Positions 1 to 7,420 of a stretch of DNA of 64,000 nt are shown piece by piece. How positions within the stretch are numbered: the first letter of the stretch is position 1; each line of letters opens with the position of its first letter. Below the pieces are notes generated by a model that was not told where the DNA came from, did not search any database, and worked only from the letters and a program-made list of their open reading frames with translations. The stretch lies in the NCBI RefSeq assembly GCF_014268655.2, contig NZ_JABWQX020000001.1, positions 372,001-436,000 of the forward strand. Reading direction: 5' to 3'. Source of the stretch: Pseudomonas marvdashtae (lineage in GTDB: Bacteria > Pseudomonadota > Gammaproteobacteria > Pseudomonadales > Pseudomonadaceae). A program made the position numbers and the translations under genes.

Positions 1-1410
1 GGCGCGATGAACACTATTTCCGAGCACGGTACGCCTGAGCAGCAAGAGGCTTACCTGACCAAGCTGGTGTCCGGCGAATGGACCGGCACCATGTGCCTGA
101 CCGAACCCCACTGCGGCACCGACCTGGGCATGTTGCGCACCAAGGCCGAGCCTCAGGCCGACGGTTCCTACAAAGTCAGCGGCACCAAGATCTTTATCTC
201 GGCCGGTGAACACGACATGGCCGACAACATTGTCCATATCGTTCTGGCACGCCTGCCGGATGCTCCGGCTGGCACCAAGGGGATTTCGCTGTTCATCGTT
301 CCTAAATTCCTGCCGAACGCTGACGGTTCCATCGGTCAGCGCAACGCCGTGAGCTGCGGCTCGCTGGAACACAAGATGGGCATCCACGGCAACGCCACCT
401 GCGTGATGAACTTCGACGCGGCCACCGGTTACCTGATCGGCCCGGCGAACAAAGGCCTGAACTGCATGTTCACCTTTATGAACACCGCACGCCTGGGCAC
501 CGCGCTGCAAGGCCTGGCCCACGCTGAAATCGGCTTCCAGGGCGGCCTGAAATACGCTCGTGACCGCCTGCAAATGCGCTCCCTGACTGGCCCGAAAGCG
601 CCGGACAAGGCCGCGGACCCGATCATCGTGCACCCTGACGTGCGTCGCATGCTGCTGACCATGAAGGCCTTCGCCGAAGGTAACCGGGCGATGGTGTACT
701 TCACCGCCAAGCAGGTCGACATCGTCAAATACGGCGTGGACGAAGAAGAGAAGAAGAAGGCCGACGCGCTGCTGGCGTTCATGACGCCGATCGCCAAGGC
801 GTTCATGACTGAAGTCGGCTTCGAAGCGGCGAACCACGGCGTGCAAATTTATGGCGGCCACGGCTTTATCGCCGAGTGGGGGATGGAGCAGAACGTGCGC
901 GACAGCCGTATCTCGATGCTGTACGAAGGCACCACCGGCATCCAGGCCCTCGACCTGCTGGGCCGTAAAGTGCTGATGACCCAAGGCGAAGCACTCAAGG
1001 GCTTCACCAAGATCGTCCACAAGTTCTGCCAGGGCAACGAAGGCAACGAAGCCGTCAAGGAATTCGTCGAGCCGTTGGCTGCCTTGAACAAGGAATGGGG
1101 CGAGCTGACCATGAAAGTCGGTATGGCCGCCATGAAGGATCGCGAAGAAGTCGGGGCTGCCTCGGTGGACTACCTGATGTATTCCGGTTACGCCTGCCTG
1201 GCCTATTTCTGGGCCGACATGGCGCGCTTGGCGGCGGAAAAACTCGCTGCCGGCACCACCGAAGAAGCCTTCTATACCGCCAAGTTGCAGACCGCGCGCT
1301 TCTACTTCCAGCGCATCCTGCCGCGCACCCGCACCCACGTTGCTACCATGCTGTCGGGCGCCAATAACCTGATGGACATGAAGGAAGAGGATTTCGCGCT
1401 GGGCTACTAA
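1..1410 (+). CDS. acyl-CoA dehydrogenase, 3' part (5' end outside window)
   Basis: FAD-dependent oxidation of an acyl-CoA to the trans-2-enoyl-CoA, the first step of beta-oxidation. The open frame runs from base 1, and both later paralogues have about 125 more N-terminal residues, so the ATG at 7 is internal and the true start lies upstream. Visible: the flavin-loop motif MCLTEPHCGTDLG near the left edge, YEGTTGIQALDLLGRK (its Glu is the likely catalytic base) near 930-975, and the acetyl-CoA-dehydrogenase-like C-terminal domain of the large (about 600 aa) DmdC-type subfamily. It is a close paralogue of the genes at 3047 and 5033. P. aeruginosa has a similar cluster, PA0506-PA0508, which includes FadE1 and FadE2. 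Chain-length preference cannot be read from the sequence. A strong hairpin terminator follows. Confidence 0.93.
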   Translation, partial: GAMNTISEHGTPEQQEAYLTKLVSGEWTGTMCLTEPHCGTDLGMLRTKAEPQADGSYKVSGTKIFISAGEHDMADNIVHIVLARLPDAPAGTKGISLFIVPKFLPNADGSIGQRNAVSCGSLEHKMGIHGNATCVMNFDAATGYLIGPANKGLNCMFTFMNTARLGTALQGLAHAEIGFQGGLKYARDRLQMRSLTGPKAPDKAADPIIVHPDVRRMLLTMKAFAEGNRAMVYFTAKQVDIVKYGVDEEEKKKADALLAFMTPIAKAFMTEVGFEAANHGVQIYGGHGFIAEWGMEQNVRDSRISMLYEGTTGIQALDLLGRKVLMTQGEALKGFTKIVHKFCQGNEGNEAVKEFVEPLAALNKEWGELTMKVGMAAMKDREEVGAASVDYLMYSGYACLAYFWADMARLAAEKLAAGTTEEAFYTAKLQTARFYFQRILPRTRTHVATMLSGANNLMDMKEEDFALGY

Positions 1411-1429
1411 GCCTTACGCGGTTCTTCAC

Positions 1430-1466
1430 AAAAGCCGCTGCTCCTTCGCAAGCAGCGGCTTTTTTG
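1430..1466 (+). terminator. rho-independent terminator after first acyl-CoA dehydrogenase
   Basis: Perfect 13-bp stem (AAAAGCCGCTGCT 1430-1442 with AGCAGCGGCTTTT 1451-1463), an 8-nt loop and a continuing T run to 1465, starting 19 nt after the stop codon. Confidence 0.9.
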
Positions 1467-1629
1467 TGTCTGTTGCCCCAATCAAGACCGTCGCCACAGG
1501 GGTTGCTGTGATCCTGAAACAATATTCATCCAACTGAACCCTAAGAAAACCTCCCGCTCTGCCGTTACAGCGATGGCAGTGTGACATCTGTCACATCCCG
1601 CGTGCCTTAATGCTCCAGTTGCAGGCACA

Positions 1630-2955
1630 ATGCCATCTTTGATCAGCCGGGTCGGAGCTTTACCCTTGCCGCGTTTTTCTGCGATGCGTTTCAGCCATTT
1701 CCTGCCGTCGACTGTGCTATTGCTTGCGGGGCTGGCGGCTGCCTACGTCAAGGACCTCAACGTTTTCTTCACTTCCCTGTTCAACGTCCTTCCCACGTTG
1801 GTGCTGCTATTGGGAGGTGCGTACTGCGCGGTTTACCGACGCCAGCGTGAACTGTTTCTGATGGCGACGGTGTACATCGCTTATTTCCTGCTGGACACCC
1901 AGACCGATTTCTACCGCGATAACGGCAAGGTGCGCGAAGACGCAGCTGTGGTGTTCCATCTTGTCTGCCTGTTGCTACCGCTGTTATTCGGGCTGTTCGC
2001 GGCGTGGCAGGAGCGCACTCACTTGTTCCAGGATATGGTGGCGCGTTTTGCGGTGCTACTGGCATTTGGTGGCGTGGCCTTGGCCTTGGAGCAAAGTTTT
2101 CCCCAAGCCTTGCTGCTGTGGCTCTCGGAGATCCGCTGGCCGGCGTTGCACGGCGCCTGGATGAGCCTGATCCAGCTGTCTTACCCGGTGTTCGCCGCTG
2201 CGTTCGTGCTGCTGGCCTGGCAATACTGGCGCAACCCGCGTCCCTTGCACGCGGCGCAACTGGTGGGATTGCTGGGGCTGTTCTGGATGCTGCCAAAGAC
2301 ATTCATCTTGCCGTTCACCCTGAACATCATGTGCAGCCAAGTGATGCTGATGATCGCTGCAGCGGTTGCCCATGAGGCCTATCAAATGGCCTTCCGCGAT
2401 GAGTTGACCGGCCTCCCGGGCCGTCGGGCATTGAATGAACGCATGCAGCGGCTGGGCCGCAACTACGTGCTGGCGATGAGCGACGTGGACCACTTCAAGA
2501 AATTCAACGACACCCACGGCCATGACGTGGGTGATCAGGTGCTGCGCCTGGTCGCCAGCAAATTGTCGAAGATCGGCGGTGGCGGTAGGGCATATCGCTA
2601 CGGCGGTGAGGAATTTGCCTTGGTGTTCGCAGGCAAGACCATCGATGAATGCATGCCCCATCTGGAAGTCATCCGCCAGTCCATCGAGACGTATGCCATT
2701 CAGCTGCGCAATCCCGACAATCGTCCCCAGGACGATCAACAAGGTCGCCAGCGTCGCGCCGGTACTGGCGCCTCCAGCGTCTCGGTGACGGTCAGCATCG
2801 GCGTGGCCGAGCGCATCGACCAGCGCACCCCCGAAGAGGTGCTCAAGTCGGCGGATCAGGCGCTCTATAACGCCAAAGGCGCGGGGCGTAACTGTGTGAT
2901 TGCCTTCGGGCAGAACCGGCGCGGCGCGGTGCGCATGGAGGCCGCCGCGGGTTGA
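1630..2955 (+). CDS. membrane diguanylate cyclase (GGDEF)
   Basis: Predicted synthesis of cyclic di-GMP from two GTP. The N-terminal half (about residues 15-255) is strongly hydrophobic, with about seven or eight likely membrane helices (for example LPSTVLLLAGLAAAYV and VMLMIAAAVAHEAYQ). The cytoplasmic GGDEF domain follows (about 258-430), with DELTGLPGRRALNERM at its start and an intact GGEEF active-site loop near residue 325, so it should be catalytic. The residues just before GGEEF (GGRAYRY) lack the RxxD inhibitory site, so product inhibition through the I-site is not expected. No EAL domain is present. The start is either ATG 1630 (used here) or ATG 1684; neither has a strong ribosome-binding site. 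The membrane module resembles no named sensor I recognise. It stands alone between two acyl-CoA dehydrogenase genes, after a terminator. Confidence 0.88.
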   Translation: MPSLISRVGALPLPRFSAMRFSHFLPSTVLLLAGLAAAYVKDLNVFFTSLFNVLPTLVLLLGGAYCAVYRRQRELFLMATVYIAYFLLDTQTDFYRDNGKVREDAAVVFHLVCLLLPLLFGLFAAWQERTHLFQDMVARFAVLLAFGGVALALEQSFPQALLLWLSEIRWPALHGAWMSLIQLSYPVFAAAFVLLAWQYWRNPRPLHAAQLVGLLGLFWMLPKTFILPFTLNIMCSQVMLMIAAAVAHEAYQMAFRDELTGLPGRRALNERMQRLGRNYVLAMSDVDHFKKFNDTHGHDVGDQVLRLVASKLSKIGGGGRAYRYGGEEFALVFAGKTIDECMPHLEVIRQSIETYAIQLRNPDNRPQDDQQGRQRRAGTGASSVSVTVSIGVAERIDQRTPEEVLKSADQALYNAKGAGRNCVIAFGQNRRGAVRMEAAAG

Positions 2956-3046
2956 GTGATGACGGCGCATTCAGCGTCTGGACTGTGATTGTGGGCCTTG
3001 ATCGCCGGCAGTAGGTTGAAACGATCTGCTACCGGAGAAAATCACC

Positions 3047-4843
3047 ATGCCCGAGTACAAAGCTCCCATGCGCGACATGCGCTTTCTGATCGATCACGTC
3101 TTCGATTTCCATGGTCGTTATGCCGAACTGGGCGCCAGCGATGCCAGCCCGGACATGGTCAGCGCGATCTTGGAGGAAGGTGCCCGGTTCTGTGAAAACG
3201 TGCTGGCGCCACTCAATCGTCCAGGTGACGAAGAAGGCTGCCATTTCGACAATGGCGTGGTGACGACGCCTACAGGTTTCAAGCAGGCTTTCGCACAGTA
3301 CGTGGAGGGCGGCTGGCATGGGCTGGCGGCGGACCCGGCTTATGGCGGCCAGGGCTTGCCCAGTTCCCTGGGTCTGGTCATCAACGAAATGATCGGCTCC
3401 AGCAACACGTCCTGGGGCATGTATCCGGGCCTGACTCACGGCGCCATGTCGGCCATCCACGCCCACGGCACCGAACAGCAGAAACAGACCTACCTGAGCA
3501 AACTCACCGCCGGCCAGTGGACCGGTACCATGTGCCTGACCGAGGCCCACTGCGGCACCGACTTGGGCATCATCAAGACCCGCGCCGTGCCCCAGGCCGA
3601 CGGCAGCTACGCGATCTCCGGCAGCAAGATCTTCATTTCCGCCGGCGAGCACGACATGAGCGACAACATCATTCACCTGGTGCTCGCCAAGTTGCCGGAC
3701 GCCCCCGCCGGCACCAAGGGCATTTCGCTGTTCATCGTGCCCAAGTTCCTCCCCGATGCCACGGGCGAGGCCGGCGAGCGCAATGATGTTTCCTGCGGAT
3801 CGATCGAACATAAGATGGGCATCAAGGCATCGGCCACCTGCGTGTTGAACTTCGATGGGGCCAAGGGTTTCCTGATCGGCGAGCCGAACAAAGGCCTCAA
3901 CTGCATGTTCACCATGATGAATCATGCCCGCCTTGGCACCGGCATGCAGGGCCTGTGTCTCGGCGAAGCAAGTTTCCAAGGCGCGATCAAGTACGCCAAT
4001 GATCGTTTGCAGATGCGCTCGCTGACCGGTCCCAAGGCGCCGGAAAAAGTTGCCGATCCGATCATCGTTCATCCCGACGTGCGCCGGATGCTGCTCACCA
4101 TGAAGGCTTTCAATGAAGGCAACCGGGCGCTGACGTATTTCACCGCGCAGTTGCTCGACACCGCGCACTTGAGTAGCAACGAAACCGCCCGCCAGGAAGC
4201 CGAAGACCTGCTGGCCTTCCTGACGCCGATCTGCAAAGCCTTCATGACCGACACCGGCCTGGAGGTGACCAACCACGGTATGCAGGTCTTCGGCGGCCAC
4301 GGCTTCATTCGCGAATGGGGCATGGAGCAACTGGTGCGTGACTGCCGCATCGCGCCGATCTATGAAGGCACCAATGGCATCCAGGCCTTGGACCTGCTGG
4401 GGCGCAAGGTCTTGGGCAGCCAAGGCAAGTTGCTGCGCGGCTTCACCAAAATCGTCCACACCTTTTGCACCGTTAATGCCGGGCACCCACAGCTCAACGA
4501 TTACCTTGCTCAACTCGACGGACTCAACCGGCAATGGGGCGAACTGACCACCCAGGTCGGTATGGCTGCCATGAAAAACCCGGATGAGGTGGGGGCCGCC
4601 TCGGTGGATTACCTGATGTACAGCGGTTACATCATCCTGGCCTACCTGTGGCTGCGCATGGCTTTGGTGGCTCAGTCGCAACTCGACAGTGACCAGGGCG
4701 ACGCGGATTTTTGCCGGGCTAAACTGGCGACTTGTGAGTTTTATTTCAAACGATTGCTACCGCGGACAGCCGCTCATCGTGCCGCCGTCGAGGCGGGAAG
4801 TGATTGTCTGATGAAGTTGCCGGCGGAGCTATTTGCGCTTTGA
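3047..4843 (+). CDS. acyl-CoA dehydrogenase (DmdC/FadE type)
   Basis: Complete 598-aa FAD-dependent acyl-CoA dehydrogenase of the large subfamily, cytoplasmic, fatty acid beta-oxidation. Order: N-terminal helical domain opening with MPEYKAPMRDMRF, middle beta domain with MCLTEAHCGTDLG (about residue 165), C-terminal helical domain with YEGTNGIQALDLLGRK (about residue 440) containing the presumed catalytic Glu, then the acetyl-CoA-dehydrogenase-like C-terminal extension. GGAG lies 9 nt before the ATG. It is closely similar along its length to the truncated gene at the left edge and less so to the gene at 5033, so the three arose by tandem duplication with a diguanylate cyclase gene in between. 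Substrate chain length is unknown. Confidence 0.95.
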   Translation: MPEYKAPMRDMRFLIDHVFDFHGRYAELGASDASPDMVSAILEEGARFCENVLAPLNRPGDEEGCHFDNGVVTTPTGFKQAFAQYVEGGWHGLAADPAYGGQGLPSSLGLVINEMIGSSNTSWGMYPGLTHGAMSAIHAHGTEQQKQTYLSKLTAGQWTGTMCLTEAHCGTDLGIIKTRAVPQADGSYAISGSKIFISAGEHDMSDNIIHLVLAKLPDAPAGTKGISLFIVPKFLPDATGEAGERNDVSCGSIEHKMGIKASATCVLNFDGAKGFLIGEPNKGLNCMFTMMNHARLGTGMQGLCLGEASFQGAIKYANDRLQMRSLTGPKAPEKVADPIIVHPDVRRMLLTMKAFNEGNRALTYFTAQLLDTAHLSSNETARQEAEDLLAFLTPICKAFMTDTGLEVTNHGMQVFGGHGFIREWGMEQLVRDCRIAPIYEGTNGIQALDLLGRKVLGSQGKLLRGFTKIVHTFCTVNAGHPQLNDYLAQLDGLNRQWGELTTQVGMAAMKNPDEVGAASVDYLMYSGYIILAYLWLRMALVAQSQLDSDQGDADFCRAKLATCEFYFKRLLPRTAAHRAAVEAGSDCLMKLPAELFAL

Positions 4844-5032
4844 CGGAGGACGCATTTTGGTAATGGAGCTTGCCCCGCAGGGCTGTGGAGCGGTTCCTCA
4901 TGGAGGTGACCAAAAACAACAAAATAGTCACTGCTTGACTCTATGTGTCTCAAAAGTTGTTGGGGTACACTCAAGCCCATTGCGTTAACTGCTTTCCTAC
5001 GAACCAATTGTTTAGATCCTGCGAGGTTTGCC

Positions 5033-6811
5033 ATGGCTGACTACAAAGCGCCCCTGCGCGATATGCGCTTCGTCCTCAATGAAGTGTTCGAGGTCTCGAA
5101 ACTCTGGGCTCAACTGCCGGCGTTGGCCGAAACCGTAGACGCTGAAACTGTCGAAGCGATCCTTGAAGAAGCCGGCAAGGTCACCAGCAAGAGCGTCGCG
5201 CCTCTCAGCCGCGCGGCTGACGAAGAGGGTTGCCATTGGACCGACGGTGCCGTCACCACGCCAGCAGGTTTCCCACAGGCTTATAAGACTTACGCTGAAG
5301 GCGGTTGGGTCGGTGTCGGTGGTGATCCGGCGTACGGCGGCATGGGAATGCCCAAGGCTGTGTCGGCCCAGGTCGAGGAAATGGTCAACTCCGCCAGCCT
5401 CTCCTTCGGCCTGTATCCGATGCTGACAGCCGGGGCCTGCCTGTCGATCAACGCCCATGCCAGCGACGAATTGAAGGCGGCTTACCTGCCGAACATGTAC
5501 GCCGGTATCTGGGCAGGCTCCATGTGCCTGACCGAACCGCATGCCGGCACGGACCTGGGCATCATTCGCACCAAGGCTGAGCCTCAGGCCGATGGTTCGT
5601 ACAAAGTCAGCGGCACGAAGATTTTCATCACCGGCGGCGAACACGACCTGACCGAAAACATCATTCACTTGGTGCTGGCGAAACTCCCCGACGCACCGGC
5701 GGGCCCAAAAGGCATTTCGCTGTTCCTGGTGCCCAAGTTCATGGTCAATGCCGATGGCAGCCTGGGCGCGCGTAATGCGGCCAACTGTGGTTCGATCGAA
5801 CATAAGATGGGCATCCAGGCGTCGGCCACCTGCGTGATGAACTTCGATGACGCGGTGGGTTATCTGGTCGGGGAACCGAACAAAGGCCTCGCGGCCATGT
5901 TCACCATGATGAACTACGAACGGCTGGGCGTCGGCATACAAGGCCTGGCCACCGGCGAACGCTCGTATCAGAACGCCATCGACTACGCCCGTGATCGCCT
6001 GCAAAGCCGTTCGCCTACCGGCGCGCAGAACAAGGACAAGGTCGCCGATCCGATCATCGTCCACCCGGACGTGCGCCGCATGTTGCTCACCATGAAAGCC
6101 TCGAACGAAGGCGGTCGCGCATTCTCCACCTACGTGGCGATGCAACTGGACACCGCCAAGTTCAGCGAAGACCCGGCCACCCGCAAACGCGCCGAAGACC
6201 TGGTCGCCCTGCTGACGCCAGTGGCAAAGGCCTTCCTGACCGACCTCGGGCTGGAAACCACGGTCCATGGCCAGCAGATTTTCGGCGGTCACGGCTACAT
6301 TCGCGAATGGGGCCAGGAACAACTGGTGCGCGATGTTCGCATCACCCAGATCTACGAAGGCACCAACGGTATCCAGGCGCTGGATCTGGTCGGGCGCAAG
6401 ATCGTCGGCACCGGCGGGGCGTTCTACAGATTGTTCGCCGATGAAATCCGTCACTTCACCGCTACTGCGAGCAGCGACCTGGCGGAGTTTACCCAGCCAT
6501 TGAACGATGCCGTCGGCACGCTGGACGAATTGACCGAGTGGTTGCTGGACCGGGCGAAAAACAACCCTAATGAGATTGGCGCGGCTTCGGTGGAATACCT
6601 GCAAGCCTTCGGTTACACCGCCTATGCCTACATGTGGGCCCTGATGGCAAGAGCAGCCATGGGCAAGGAAGGCCAGGATGACTTCTACGCGAGCAAACTG
6701 GGCACGGCGCGATTCTACTTCGCCCGCATGCTCCCGCGTATTCACTCCCTGAGCGCCTCGGTGAAGGCCGGCAGCGAGTCGTTGTTCCTGCTGGAGCCCA
6801 GTCAGTTCTGA
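5033..6811 (+). CDS. acyl-CoA dehydrogenase (DmdC/FadE type), third paralogue
   Basis: 592-aa FAD-dependent acyl-CoA dehydrogenase. ATG 5033 is chosen over an in-frame ATG at 4943 because it gives the N-terminus MADYKAPLRDMRF, which matches the paralogue at 3047, and GAGG lies 7 nt upstream. Motifs: MCLTEPHAGTDLG (His-Ala-Gly where the other two have His-Cys-Gly) and YEGTNGIQALDLVGRK with the presumed catalytic Glu. It is more diverged from the other two than they are from each other, so it may have a different chain-length range. The 189-bp gap upstream may hold its own promoter (TTGACT at 4935 is a weak -35 candidate without a convincing -10). The stop codon is only 12 nt before the GacA box of rsmY. 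Confidence 0.95.
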   Translation: MADYKAPLRDMRFVLNEVFEVSKLWAQLPALAETVDAETVEAILEEAGKVTSKSVAPLSRAADEEGCHWTDGAVTTPAGFPQAYKTYAEGGWVGVGGDPAYGGMGMPKAVSAQVEEMVNSASLSFGLYPMLTAGACLSINAHASDELKAAYLPNMYAGIWAGSMCLTEPHAGTDLGIIRTKAEPQADGSYKVSGTKIFITGGEHDLTENIIHLVLAKLPDAPAGPKGISLFLVPKFMVNADGSLGARNAANCGSIEHKMGIQASATCVMNFDDAVGYLVGEPNKGLAAMFTMMNYERLGVGIQGLATGERSYQNAIDYARDRLQSRSPTGAQNKDKVADPIIVHPDVRRMLLTMKASNEGGRAFSTYVAMQLDTAKFSEDPATRKRAEDLVALLTPVAKAFLTDLGLETTVHGQQIFGGHGYIREWGQEQLVRDVRITQIYEGTNGIQALDLVGRKIVGTGGAFYRLFADEIRHFTATASSDLAEFTQPLNDAVGTLDELTEWLLDRAKNNPNEIGAASVEYLQAFGYTAYAYMWALMARAAMGKEGQDDFYASKLGTARFYFARMLPRIHSLSASVKAGSESLFLLEPSQF

Positions 6812-6817
6812 AATGTG

Positions 6818-6847
6818 ACGTCATGTAAGCAAATGCTTACATGACGT
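6818..6847 (+). promoter_or_regulatory. GacA box (upstream activating sequence of rsmY)
   Basis: TGTAAG-CAAATG-CTTACA at 6824-6841 is a perfect match to the GacA binding consensus TGTAAG-N6-CTTACA found upstream of rsmX/Y/Z genes in pseudomonads. The symmetry extends outward to ACGTCA...TGACGT, giving a 30-bp palindrome (6818-6847) with 14-bp arms. It lies about 60-75 bp upstream of the presumed rsmY start. A weak -10 (TAATCT, 6887-6892) and the absence of a good -35 fit an activator-dependent promoter. Confidence 0.9.
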
Positions 6848-6898
6848 GCTGGCGATTTCCCTCTATCGGCTGATTGGATCCAGAGCTAATCTAGCTTC

Positions 6899-7020
6899 CA
6901 TGGACGTAGCGCAGGACGCGCAAGTAACAACACGGACACGTAGGATTCTGCCAGGAAGGCGGAGTGAAATGGATGTCAGGGAAACAGTCTGCAAAACCCC
7001 GCTTCGGCGGGGTTTTCTTT
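6899..7020 (+). ncRNA. rsmY: RsmY regulatory small RNA
   Basis: Small RNA that titrates RsmA/CsrA-family translational repressors through exposed GGA motifs, under GacS/GacA control. The stretch is non-coding, sits just downstream of a perfect GacA box, and has eight GGA motifs (6902, 6914, 6934, 6943, 6954, 6961, 6971, 6980), several as hairpin-loop-like CAGGA or AYGGAY. It ends in a strong terminator (AAAACCCCGC-TTCG-GCGGGGTTTT, 6993-7016, then CTTTT). The 5' part (GCGCAGGACGCGC) resembles the first stem-loop of known RsmY. The 5' end is inferred from the -10 at 6887 and could shift by a few bases. The length of about 120 nt is typical. I assign RsmY rather than RsmZ or RsmX from the 5' stem and from its place after an acyl-CoA dehydrogenase gene, as I recall for P. 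putida. Confidence 0.88.
6993..7020 (+). terminator. rho-independent terminator of rsmY
   Basis: Ten-bp perfect stem AAAACCCCGC / GCGGGGTTTT with a TTCG tetraloop, followed by CTTTT. Confidence 0.93.
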
Positions 7021-7149
7021 TGTCCGCGTTTTTTGTCTTGTCCAAAGGCCCATTCGGGCCGTCTCTGTGTCGACTCTCACTGAACCCTGACGAGTGGTCA
7101 GGTGTCCATGGGCTATGGCAATGTGGCCATCGTCTATCAGGAGCTCTCC

Positions 7150-7308
7150 ATGGATTTCGTTCGGATCATCATCGCCATTCTGCTGCCACCGCTGGGTGTC
7201 TTCCTGCAAGTCGGGTTTGGCGGGGCATTCTGGCTGAATATTCTGCTGACCTTGTTGGGGTATATCCCCGGCATCGTGCATGCGGTGTACATCATCGCCA
7301 AGCGCTGA
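7150..7308 (+). CDS. Pmp3/YqaE family small membrane protein
   Basis: 52-aa hydrophobic peptide with two membrane helices separated by a short loop, typical of the Pmp3/YqaE (UPF0057) family: IIIAILLPPLGVFLQVGFG, then FWLNILLTLLGYIPGIVHAV. Family members are stress-linked inner-membrane proteolipids thought to affect membrane potential. The start is ATG 7150, because AGGAG lies 6 nt upstream and the family begins directly before the first helix; an in-frame ATG at 7102 would add 16 unrelated residues. It is monocistronic, between rsmY and a repeat element. Confidence 0.85.
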   Translation: MDFVRIIIAILLPPLGVFLQVGFGGAFWLNILLTLLGYIPGIVHAVYIIAKR

Positions 7309-7333
7309 GTTCTCTGCTGGAACTGATATCTAC

Positions 7334-7407
7334 TGTGGCGAGGAGCTTGCTCCCGCAAAAAACTCAGGGCCGCTTCGCGCCCAGCAGGAGCAAGCTCTCT
7401 CGCCACA
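7334..7407. repeat. imperfect inverted repeat, Pseudomonas intergenic element
   Basis: Arms TGTGGCGAGGAGCTTGCTCC (7334-7353) and the complement of 7387-7407 pair over 20 bp with one bulged base, enclosing a short GGGC...GCCC hairpin. The sequence has the look of the dispersed intergenic palindromes of fluorescent pseudomonads. It lies between two convergent genes and could act as a bidirectional terminator. Genome-wide copy number cannot be seen here. Confidence 0.7.
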
Positions 7408-7420
7408 AGTGATCGCCGGT

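Noticed and set aside
3029..6745. Long antisense open frames (550 and 577 aa) opposite the second and third acyl-CoA dehydrogenases
   Set aside because: Shadow frames caused by high-GC codon usage; the sense frames have full family motifs and ribosome-binding sites.
6846..7412. 188-aa open frame spanning rsmY and the Pmp3 gene
   Set aside because: Crosses a GacA-controlled RNA and its terminator and is out of frame with the Pmp3 gene; no homologous features.
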